Positions 38,690 to 50,102 of a stretch of DNA of 64,000 nucleotides are shown here, in pieces (position 1 is the first letter of the stretch; the number at the start of each line of letters is the position of its first letter). The translations under genes were made by a program, and so were the position numbers. The notes beneath the pieces are model-generated. The model had not been told where the DNA came from, did not search any database, and was given only the letters and a program-made list of their open reading frames with translations. Origin of the DNA: Ptiloglossa arizonensis (Eukaryota > Arthropoda > Insecta > Hymenoptera > Colletidae); NCBI RefSeq assembly GCF_051014685.1, contig NW_027478385.1:6944001-7008000 (forward strand), written 5' to 3'.

Positions 38690-39400
38690 CTACTTTCAGA
38701 TGCAATAGGAATTTTTGGGTTAGGTCAATCCGTTCGCGAGGTATGGGAGTTTGAAGCCAAGAAATGGTAGAGAAGGCAAAAAATTTTTCACAATTCTGCT
38801 GCTCCAAACGCTTAACCAGAATGGCCTAGGGAAAAAATACACATACCGTTGTAATCGGGCGAGTTTCTACTTTCAGATGCAATAGGAATTTTTGGGTTAG
38901 GTCAATCCATTCGCGAGGTATGGGAGTTTGAAGCCAAGAAATGGTAGAGAAGGCAAAAAATTTGTCACTATTCTGCTGCTCCAAACGCTTAACCAGAATT
39001 GCCTAGGGAAAAAATACACATACGGTTGTAATCGGGCGAGTTTCTACTTTCAGATGCAATAGGAATTTTTGGGTTAGGTCAATCCGTTCGCGAGGTATGG
39101 GAGTTTGAAGCCAAGAAATGGTAGAGAAGGCAAAAAATTTTTCACAATTCTGCTGCTCCAAACGCTTAACCAGAATGGCCTAGGGAAAAAATACACATAC
39201 CGTTGTAATCGGGCGAGTTTCTACTTTCAGATGCAATAGGAATTTTTGGGTTAGGTCAATCCGTTCGCGAGGTATGGGAGTTTGAAGCCAAGAAATGGTT
39301 GAGAAGGCAAAAAATTTGTCACAATTCTGCTGCTGCAAACGCTTAACCAGAATGGCCTAGGGAAAAAATACACATACCGTTGTAATCGGGCGAGTTTCTA
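38690..39400. repeat. Run of near-identical adjacent monomers (GAGGTATGGG type)
   Basis: GTATGGGAGTTTGAAGCC occurs at 38741, 38918, 39095 and 39272, at exact 177-bp spacing. The first three also share GAAATGGTAGAGAAGG, in which the usual GGTTGAG is changed. Adjacent monomers elsewhere differ far more, so this is a local monomer-by-monomer expansion. It is copied whole in the next HOR (42452 onward). The type lacks the central A of the CENP-B-like core. Confidence 0.85.
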
Positions 39401-40131
39401 CTTTCACATGCAATCAGAATTTTTGGGTTAGGTCAATCCGTTCGCGAGATATGGGAGTTTGAATCCAAGAAATGGTTGAGAAGGCAAAAAATTTTTCGCA
39501 ATTCTGCTGCTGCAAACGCTTAACCGGAATGGCCAAGGGAAAAAATACACATACCGTTGTACCCGGGCGAGTTTCTACTTTCAGATGCAATAGGAATTTT
39601 TGGGTTAGGTCAATCCGTTCGCGAGGTATGGGAGTTTGAAGCCAAGAAATGGTTGAGAAGGCAAAAAATTTTTCGCAATGCTGCTGCTCCAAACGCTTAA
39701 CCAGAATGCCCTAGGGAAAATACACATACCGTTGTAATCGGGCGAGTTTCTACTTTCAGATGCAATAGGAATTTTTGGGTTAGGTCAATCCGTTCGCGAG
39801 ATATGAGAGTTTGAAGCTAAGAAATGGTTGAGTAGGCAAAAAATTTTTCGCAATTCTGCTGCTCCAAAAGCTTAACCAGAATGGCCTAGGGAAAAAATAC
39901 ACATACCGTTGTAATCGGGCGAGTTTCTACTTTCAGATGCAACAGGAATTTTTGGGTTAGGTCAATCCGTTCGCGAGATATGGGAGTTTGAAGCTAAGAC
40001 CTGGTTGAGAAGACCACAAATTTTTCGCACTTCTGCTGCTCCAAACGCTTAACCAGAATGGCCCAGGGAAAAAATACACATACGGTTGTAATCGGGCGAG
40101 TATCAACTTTCAGATGCAATAGGAATTTTTG

Positions 40132-43100
40132 GGTTTGTTCAATCCGTTCGCGAGATATGGGAAATTGAAACTAAGGATTGGTTGAGAAGAGAACAAATTT
40201 TTCGCACTTCTGCTGCTCCAAACGCTTAACCAGAATGGCCTAGAGAGAAAATAGACGTACCGTTGTAATCGGGCGAGTTTCTACTTTCAAATGCAATAGG
40301 AATTTTTGGGTTAGGCCAATCCGTTCGCGAGATATGGGAGTTTGAAGCTAAGAAATGGTTGAGAAGAGAACAAAATTTTCGCAATTCTGCTGCTCCAAAC
40401 GCTTAACCAGAATGGCCTAGGGAAAAAATACACATACCGTTGTAATCGGGCGAGTTTCTACTTTCAGATGCAACAGGAATTTTTGGGTTAGGTCAATCCG
40501 TTCGCGAGATATGGGAGTTTGAAGCTAAGACCTGGTTGAGAAGACCACAAATTTTTCGCACTTCTGCTGCTCCAAACGCTTAACCAGAATGGCCCAGGGA
40601 AAAAATACACATACGGTTGTAATCGGGCGAGTATCAACTTTCAGATGCAACAGGAATTTTTGGGTTAGTTCAATCCGTCCGCGAGATATGGGACATTGAA
40701 GCTAAGAAATGGTTGAGAAGACTACAAATTTTTCGCAATTCTGCTGCTCCAAACGCTTAACCAGAATGGCCCAGGGAAAAAATACACATACGGTTGTAAT
40801 CGGGCGAGTATCAACTTTCAGATGCAATAGGAATTTTGGGTTAGTTCAATCCGTTCGCGAGATATGGGACATTGAAGCTAAGAAATGGTTGAGAAGACAA
40901 CAAATTTTTCGCACTTCTGCTGCTCCAAACGCTTAACCAGAATGGCCTAGGGAAAAAATACGCATACCTTTGTAATCGGGCGAGTTTCTACTTTCAGTTA
41001 CAATAGGAATTTTTGGGTTCGGTCATTCCGTTCGCGAGATATGGGACTTTGAAGCTAAGAAATGGTTGACAAGACAACAAATTTTTCGCACTTCTGCTGC
41101 TCCAATCGCTTAACCAGAATGCCCTAGGGGAAAAATACACGTACCGTTGTAATCGGGCGAGTTTCTACTTTCAAATTCAATAGGAATTTTTGGGTTAGTA
41201 CAATCCGTTCGCGAGATATGGGAGTTTGAAGCTAAGAACTGGTTGAGAAGACCACAAATTTTTCGCACTTCTGCTGCTCCAAACGCTTAACCAGAATGGC
41301 CCAGGGAAAAAATACACATACGGTTGTAATCGGGCGAGTATCAACTTTCAGATGCAATAGGAATTTTTGGGTTAGTTCAATCCGTTCGCGAGATATGGGA
41401 CATTGAAGCTAAGAAATGGTTGAGAAGACAACAAATTTTTCGCACTTCTGCTGCTCCAAACGCTTAACCAGAATGGCCTAGGGAAAAAATACGCATACCG
41501 CTGTAATCGGGCGAGTTTCTACTTTCACAAGCAACAGGAATTTTTGGCTTAGGTCAATCCGTTCGCGAGATATGAGAGTTTGAAGCTAAGATATGGTTGA
41601 GAAGACAACAAAGTTTTCGCAAATCTGCTGCTCCAAACGCTTAAACAGAATGGCCTAGGGAAAAATACGCGTACCGTTGTAATCGGGCGAGTTTCTACTT
41701 TCAGTTACAATAGAAATTTTTGGGTTAGGGCAATCCTTTCGCGAGATATGGGACTTTGAAGCTAAGGAATGGTTGTCAAGACAACAAATTTTTCGCACTT
41801 CTGCTGCTCCAATCGCTTAACCAGAATGGCCTAGGGGAGAAATACACGTACCGTTGTAATCGGGCGAGTTTCTACTTTCAAGTGCAATAGGAATTTTTGG
41901 GTTAGGTCACCCGTTCGCGAGATATGGGAGTTTCAAGCTAAGAGATGGTTGAGAAGACAACAAATTTTTCGCAATTCTGCTGCTCCAAACGCTTAACCAG
42001 AATGGCCCAGGAAAAAAATACACATACCGTTGTAATCGGGCGGGTTTCTACTTTCAGACGCAACAGGAATTTTTGGGTTAGGTCAATCCGTTCGCGCGAT
42101 ATGGGAGTTTGAAACCAAGAAATGGTTGAGAAGGCAAAAAATTTTTCGCAACTCTGCTGCTCCAAACGCTTGACCAGAATGCCCTAGTGGAAAAATACAC
42201 ATACGTTGTAATCGGGCGAGTTTCTACTTCCAAGTGCAATAGGAATTTTTGGGTTAGGTCAATCGGTTCGCGACATATGGGATTTTCATCCTAAGAAATG
42301 GTTGAGAAGACAACAAATTTTTCGCAATTCTGCTGCTCCAAACGCTTAACCAGAATGGCCTAGGGGAAAAATACACATACCGTTGTAATCGGGCGAGTTT
42401 CTACTTTCAGATGCAATAGGAATTTTTGGGTTAGGTCAATCCGTTCGCGAGGTATGGGAGTTTGAAGCCAAGAAATGGTAGAGAAGGCAAAAAATTTTTC
42501 ACAATTCTGCTGCTCCAAACGCTTAACCAGAATGGCCTAGGGAAAAAATACACATACCGTTGTAATCGGGCGAGTTTCTACTTTCAGATGCAATAGGAAT
42601 TTTTGGGTTAGGTCAATCCATTCGCGAGGTATGGGAGTTTGAAGCCAAGAAATGGTAGAGAAGGCAAAAAATTTGTCACTATTCTGCTGCTCCAAACGCT
42701 TAACCAGAATTGCCTAGGGAAAAAATACACATACGGTTGTAATCGGGCGAGTTTCTACTTTCAGATGCAATAGGAATTTTTGGGTTAGGTCAATCCGTTC
42801 GCGAGGTATGGGAGTTTGAAGCCAAGAAATGGTAGAGAAGGCAAAAAATTTTTCACAATTCTGCTGCTCCAAACGCTTAACCAGAATGGCCTAGGGAAAA
42901 AATACACATACCGTTGTAATCGGGCGAGTTTCTACTTTCAGATGCAATAGGAATTTTTGGGTTAGGTCAATCCGTTCGCGAGGTATGGGAGTTTGAAGCC
43001 AAGAAATGGTTGAGAAGGCAAAAAATTTGTCACAATTCTGCTGCTCCAAACGCTTAACCAGAATGGCCTAGGGAAAAAATACACATACCGTTGTAATCGG

Positions 43101-43842
43101 GCGAGTTTCTACTTTCACATGCAATCAGAATTTTTGGGTTAGGTCAATCCGTTCGCGAGATATGGGAGTTTGAATCCAAGAAATGGTTGAGAAGGCAAAA
43201 AATTTTTCGCAATTCTGCTGCTGCAAACGCTTAACCGGAATGGCCAAGGGAAAAAATACACATACCGTTGTACCCGGGCGAGTTTCTACTTTCAGATGCA
43301 ATAGGAATTTTTGGGTTAGGTCAATCCGTTCGCGAGGTATGGGAGTTTGAAGCCAAGAAATGGTTGAGAAGGCAAAAAATTTTTCGCAATGCTGCTGCTC
43401 CAAACGCTTAACCAGAATGCCCTAGGGAAAATACACATACCGTTGTAATCGGGCGAGTTTCTACTTTCAGATGCAATAGGAATTTTTGGGTTAGGTCAAT
43501 CCGTTCGCGAGATATGAGAGTTTGAAGCTAAGAAATGGTTGAGTAGGCAAAAAATTTTTCGCAATTCTGCTGCTCCAAAAGCTTAACCAGAATGGCCTAG
43601 GGAAAAAATACACATACCGTTGTAATCGGGCGAGTTTCTACTTTCAGATGCAACAGGAATTTTTGGGTTAGGTCAATCCGTTCGCGAGATATGGGAGTTT
43701 GAAGCTAAGACCTGGTTGAGAAGACCACAAATTTTTCGCACTTCTGCTGCTCCAAACGCTTAACCAGAATGGCCCAGGGAAAAAATACACATACGGTTGT
43801 AATCGGGCGAGTATCAACTTTCAGATGCAATAGGAATTTTTG
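40132..43842. repeat. Region E, 21-monomer HOR copy 2 (3711 bp)
   Basis: This is a tandem copy of 36244-40131 minus one monomer. Landmarks after the deletion lie 3711 bp from their partners (38227/41938, 39414/43125). The few differences seen include GCTGCTGCAAACG near 39331 against GCTGCTCCAAACG near 43041, and TAGGAATTTTT against TAGAAATTTTT near 41713. Confidence 0.88.
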
Positions 43843-44329
43843 GGTTTGTTCAATCCGTTCGCGAGATATGGGAAATTGAAACTAAGGATTGGTTGAGAAG
43901 AGAACAAATTTTTCGCACTTCTGCTGCTCCAAACGCTTAACCAGAATGGCCTAGAGAGAAAATAGACGTACCGTTGTAATCGGGCGAGTTTCTACTTTCA
44001 AATGCAATAGGAATTTTTGGGTTAGGCCAATCCGTTCGCGAGATATGGGAGTTTGAAGCTAAGAAATGGTTGAGAAGAGAACAAAATTTTCGCAATTCTG
44101 CTGCTCCAAACGCTTAACCAGAATGGCCTAGGGAAAAAATACACATACCGTTGTAATCGGGCGAGTTTCTACTTTCAGATGCAACAGGAATTTTTGGGTT
44201 AGGTCAATCCGTTCGCGAGATATGGGAGTTTGAAGCTAAGACCTGGTTGAGAAGACCACAAATTTTTCGCACTTCTGCTGCTCCAAACGCTTAACCAGAA
44301 TGGCCCAGGGAAAAAATACACATACGGTT
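43843..44329. repeat. Region E, truncated third copy (about 2.7 monomers)
   Basis: The sequence restarts the unit at GGGTTTGTTC (43845) and follows it for almost three monomers. Near 44330 it switches from TTGTAATCGGGCGAGTATC to TTGTACCCGGGCGAGTTTC. After that the order belongs to region F. Confidence 0.8.
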
Positions 44330-47300
44330 GTACCCGGGCGAGTTTCTACTTTCAGACGCAACAGGAATTTTTGGGTTAGGTCAATCCGTTCGCGAGATAT
44401 GAGAGTTTGAAGCTAAGAAATGGTTGAGTAGGCAAAAAATTTTTCGCAATTCTGCTGCTCCAAAAGCTTAACCAGAATGGCCTAGGGAAAAATACGCGTA
44501 CCGTTGTAATCGGGCGAGTTTCTACTTTCAGTTACAATAGGCATTTTTGGGTTAGGGCAATCCTTTCGCGAGATATGGGACTTTGAAGCTAAGGAATGGT
44601 TGACAAGACAACAAATTTTTCGCACTTCTGCTGCTCCAAACGCTTAACCAGAATGCCCTAGGGAAAAAATACACATACCGTTGTAATCGGGCGAGTTTCT
44701 ACTTTCAGACGCAACAGGAATTTTTGGGTTAGGTCAATCCGTTCGCGCGATATGGGAGTTTGAAACCAAGAAATGGTTGAGAAGGCAAAAAATTTTTCGC
44801 AATTCTGCTGCTCCAAACGCTTAACCAGAATGGCCTAGGGAAAAAATACGCATACCTTTGTAATCGGGCGAGTTTCTACTTTCAGTTACAATAGGAATTT
44901 TTGGGTTCGGTCATTCCGTTCGCGAGATATGGGACTTTGAAGCTAAGAAATGGTTGACAAGACAACAAATTTTTCGCACTTCTGCTGCTCCAATCGCTTA
45001 ACCAGAATGCCCTAGGGGAAAAATACACGTACCGTTGTAATCGGGCGAGTTTCTACTTTCAAATTCAATAGGAATTTTTGGGTTAGTACAATCCGCTCGC
45101 GAGATATGAGAGTTTGAAGCTAAGAAATGGTTGAGTAAGCAAAAAATTTTTCACAATTCTGCTGCTCCAAACGCTTAACCAGAATGGCCCAGGGAAAAAA
45201 TACACATACCGTTGTAATCGGGCGGGTTTCTACTTTCAGACGCAACAGGAATTTTTGGGTTAGGTCAATCCGTTCGCGCGATATGGGAGTTTGAAACCAA
45301 GAAATGGTTGAGAAGGCAAAAAATTTTTCGCAATTCTGCTGCTCCAAACGCTTAACCAGAATGGCCTAGGGAAAAAATACACATACCGTTGTAATCGGGC
45401 GAGTTTCTACTTTCAGATGCAATAGGAATTTTTGGGTTAGGTCAATCCGTTCGCGAGGTATGGGAGTTTGAAGCCAAGAAATGGTTGAGAAGGCAAAAAA
45501 TTTGTCACAATTCTGCTGCTCCAAACGCTTAACCAGAATGGCCTAGGGAAAAAATACACATACCGTTGTAATCGGGCGAGTTTCTACTTTCACATGCAAT
45601 CAGAATTTTTGGGTTAGGTCAATCCGTTCGCGAGATATGGGAGTTTGAATCCAAGAAATGGTTGAGAAGGCAAAAAATTTTTCGCAATTCTGCTGCTGCA
45701 AACGCTTAACCGGAATGGCCTAGGGAAAAAATACACATACCGTTGTACCCGGGCGAGTTTCTACTTTCAGACGCAACAGGAATTATTGGGTTAAGTCAAT
45801 CCGTTCGCGAGATATGGGAGTTTGAAGCCAAGAAATGGTTGAGAAGGCAAAAAATTTTTCGCAATGCTGCTGCTCCAAACGCTTAACCAGAATGCCCTAG
45901 GGAAAATACACATACCGTTGTAATCGGGCGAGTTTCTACTTTCAGAGGCAATAGGAATTTTTGGGTTAGGTCAATCCGTTCGCGAGATATGGGAGTTTGA
46001 AACCAAGAAATGGTTGAGAAGGCAAAAAATTTTTCGCAATTCTGCTGCTCCAAACGCTTAACCAGAATGGCCTAGGGAAAAAATACGCATACCGTTGTAA
46101 TCGGGCGAGTTTCTACTTTCAGTTACAATAGGAATTTTTGGGTTAGGTCAATCCGTTCGCGAGATATGGGACTTTGAAGCTAAGAAATGGTTGACAAGAC
46201 AACAAATTTTTCGCAATTCTGCTGCTCCAATCGCTTAACCAGAATGCCCTAGGGGAAAAATACACGTACCGTTGTAATCGGGCGAGTTTCTACTTTCAAA
46301 TGCAATAGGAATTTTTGGGTTAGGACAATCCGTTCGCAAGATATGAGAGTTTGAAGCTAAGAAATGGTTGAGTAGGCAAAAAATTTTTCGCAATTCTGCT
46401 GCTCCAAACGCTTAACCAGAATGGCCTAGGGAAAAAATACGCATACCGCTGTACTCGGGCGAGTTTCTACTTTCACAAGCAACAGGAATTTTTGGGTTAG
46501 GTCAATCCGTTCGCGAGATATGAGAGTTTGAAGCTAAGATATGGTTGAGAAGACAACAAAGTTTTCGCAAATCTGCTGCTCCAAACGCTTAAACAGAATG
46601 GCCTAGGGAAAAATACGCGTACCGTTGTAATCGGGCGAGTTTCTACTTTCAGTTACAATAGGAATTTTTGGGTTAGGGCAATCCTTTCGCGAGATATGGG
46701 ACTTTGAAGCTAAGGAATGGTTGTCAAGACAACAAATTTTTCGCACTTCTGCTGCTGCAATTGCTTAACCAGAATGGCCTAGGGGAGAAATACACGTACC
46801 GTTGTAATCGGGCGAGTTTCTACTTTCAAGTGCAATAGGAATTTTTGGGTTAGGTCACCCGTTCGCGAGATATGGGAGTTTCAAGCTAAGAGATGGTTGA
46901 GAAGACAACAAATTTTTCGCAATTCTGCTGCTCCAAACGCTTAACCAGAATGGCCCAGGAAAAAAATACACATACCGTTGTAATCGGGCGGGTTTCTACT
47001 TTCAGACGCAACAGGAATTTTTGGGTTAGGTCAATCCGTTCGCGCGATATGGGAGTTTGAAACCAAGAAATGGTTGAGAAGGCAAAAAATTTTTCGCAAT
47101 TCTGCTGCTCCAAACGCTTGACCAGAATGCCCTAGGGGAAAAATACACGTACCGTTGTAATCGGGCGAGTTTCTACTTTCAAATGCAATAGGAATTTTTG
47201 GGTTAGGACAATCCATTCGCGAGATATGAGAGTTTGAAGCTAAGAAATGGTTGAGAAGGCAAAAAATTTTTCGCAATTCTGCTGCTCCAAACGCTTAACC

Positions 47301-50102
47301 AGAATGGCCTAGGGAAAAAATACGCATACCTTTGTAATCGGGCGAGTTTCTACTTTCAGTTACAATAGGAATTTTTGGGTTCGGTCAATCCGTTCGCGAG
47401 ATATGGGACTTCGAAGCTAAGAAATGGTTGACAAGACAACAAATTTTTCGCACTTCTGCTGCTCCAATCGCTTAACCAGAATGCCCTAGGGGAAAAATAC
47501 ACGTACCGTTGTAATCGGTCGAGTTTCTACTTTCAAATGCAATAGGAATTTTTGGGTTAGGTCACCCGTTCGCGAGACATGGGAGTTTCAAGCTAAGAGA
47601 TGGTTGAGAAGACAACAAATTTTTCGCAATTCTGCTGCTCCAAACGCTTAACCAGAATGGTCTAGGGAAAAATACGCGTACCGTTGTAATCGGGCGAGTT
47701 TCTACTTTCAAGTGCAATAGGAATTTTTGGGTTAGGACAATCCGTTCGCGCGATATGAGAGTTTGAAGCTAAGAAACGGTTGAGAAGACAACAAATTTTT
47801 CGCACTTCTGCTGCTCCAATCGCTTAACCAGAATGCCCTAGGGGAAAAATACACATACCGTTGTAATCGGGCGAGTTTCTACTTTCAAGTGCAATAGGAA
47901 TTTTTGGGTTAGGTCAATCGGTTCGCGACATATGGGAGTTTCAAGCTAAGAAATGGTTGAGAAGACAACAAATTTTTCGCAATTGTGTTGCTCCAAACGC
48001 TTAACCAGAATGGCGCAGGGAAAAAATACGCACACCCTTGTAATCGGGCGAGTTTCTACTTTCAGACGCAGAAGGAACTTTTGGGCTTGGTCAATCCGTT
48101 CGGGAGATATGGGACTTTGAATTTAAGAAATGGTTGAGAAGACAACAAATTTTTCGCAATTCTGCTGCTCCAAACGCTTAACCAGAATGGGCTAGGGAAA
48201 AATACGCGTACCGTTGTAATCGGGGGAGTTTCTACTTTCAAATTCAATAGGAATTTTTGGGTTAGATCAATCCGTTCGCGCGATATGAGAGTTTGAAGCT
48301 AAGAAATGGTTGAGAAGACAACAAATTTTTCGCACTTCTGCTGCTCCAATCGCTTAACCAGAATGCCCTAGGGGAAAAATACACATACCGTTGTAATCGG
48401 GCGAGTTTCTACTTTCAAGTGCAATAGGAATTTTTGGGTTAGGTCAATCGGTTCGCGACAAATGGGAGTTTCAAGCTAAGAAATGGTTGAGAAGACAACA
48501 AATATTTCGCAATTCTGCTGCTCCAAACGCTTAACCAGAATCGCCTAGGGAAAAAATACACATACCGTTGTAATCGGACGAGTTTCTACTTTCAAGTGCA
48601 ATAGGAATTTTTGGGTTAGGACAATCCGTTCGCGCGATATGGGAGTTTGAAGCTAAGAAATGGTTGAGAAGGCAAAAATTTTTTCGCAATTCTGCTGCTC
48701 CAAACGCTTAACCAGAATGGCCTAGGGAAAAAATACATATACCGTTGTAATCGGGCGAGTTTCTACTTTCAGATGCAATAGGAATTTTTGGGTTAGGTCA
48801 ATCCGTTCGCGAGGTATGGGAGTTTGAACCCAAGAAATGGTTGAGAAGGCAAAAAATTTTTCGCAATGCTGCTGCTCCAAACGCTTAACCAGAATGCCCT
48901 AGGGAAAATACACATACCGTTGTAATCGGGCGAGTTTCTACTTTCAGATGCAATAGGAATTTTTGGGTTAGGTCAATCCGTTCGCGAGATATGAGAGTTT
49001 GAAGCTAAGAAATGGTTGAGTAGGCAAAAAATTTTTCGCAATTCTGCTGCTCCAAAAGCTTAACCAGAATGGCCTAGGGAAAAATACGCGTACCGTTGTA
49101 ATCGGGCGAGTTTCTACTTTCAGTTACAATAGGAATTTTTGGGTTAGGGCAATCCTTTCGCGAGATATGGGACTTTGAAGCTAAGGAATGGTTGTCAAGA
49201 CAACAAATTTTTCGCACTTCTGCTGCTCCAAACGCTTAACCAGAATGCCCTAGGGAAAAAATACACATACCGTTGTAATCGGGCGGGTTTCTACTTTCAG
49301 ACGCAACAGGAATTTTTGGGTTAGGTCAATCCGTTCGCGCGATATGGGAGTTTGAAACCAAGAAATGGTTGAGAAGGCAAAAAATTTTTCGCAATTCTGC
49401 TGCTCCAAACGCTTAACCAGAATGGCCTAGGGAAAAAATACACATACCGTTGTAATCGGGCGAGTTTCTACTTTCAGATGCAATAGGAATTTTTGGGTTA
49501 GGTCAATCCGTTCGCGAGGTATGGGAGTTTGAAGCCAAGAAATGGTTGAGAAGGCAAAAAATTTGTCACAATTCTGCTGCTCCAAACGCTTAACCAGAAT
49601 GGCCTAGGGAAAAAATACACATACCGTTGTAATCGGGCGAGTTTCTACTTTCACAAGCAATCAGAATTTTTGGGTTAGGTCAATCCGTTCGCGAGATATG
49701 GGAGTTTGAATCCAAGAAATGGTTGAGAAGGCAAAAAATTTTTCGCAATTCTGCTGCTGCAAACGCTTAACCGGAATGGCCTAGGGAAAAAATACACATA
49801 CCGTTGTACCCGGGCGAGTTTCTACTTTCAGACGCAACAGGAATTATTGGGTTAAGTCAATCCGTTCGCGAGATATGGGAGTTTGAAGCCAAGAAATGGT
49901 TGAGAAGGCAAAAAATTTTTCGCAATGCTGCTGCTCCAAACGCTTAACCAGAATGCCCTAGGGAAAATACACATACCGTTGTAATCGGGCGAGTTTCTAC
50001 TTTCAGATGCAATAGGAATTTTTGGGTTAGGTCAATCCGTTCGCGAGATATGGGAGTTTGAAACCAAGAAATGGTTGAGAAGGCAAAAAATTTTTCGCAA
50101 TT
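44330..50102. repeat. Region F, mosaic satellite without a single HOR period
   Basis: Blocks here match downstream sequence at several offsets: 4592 bp (26 monomers) for about 44.49-44.8 kb, 4061 bp (23 monomers) near 45.50 kb, and 5298 bp (30 monomers) for about 45.1-47.1 kb against 50.4-52.4 kb. GTACCCGGG variants occur near 44331, 45748 and 49806. Between about 47.3 and 48.7 kb the monomers are more diverged (CCCTTGTAATC, GAAGGAACTTTTGGGCTTGG, TCGGGAGATATGG near 48030-48110). No genes are present. Confidence 0.75.

Larger units (their letters stand above)
36244..40131. repeat. Region E, 22-monomer HOR copy 1 (3888 bp)
   Basis: This unit runs from GGGTTTGTTC near 36246 to the same landmark near 40134. 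It joins monomers of region D type (36.2-37.1 kb) to a new group with GAAGGCAAAAAATTTTTC, GAGGTATGGG and ATTTGTCAC, which dominates the right half of the window. One monomer at about 37333-37509 is absent from the next copy. Confidence 0.87.
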
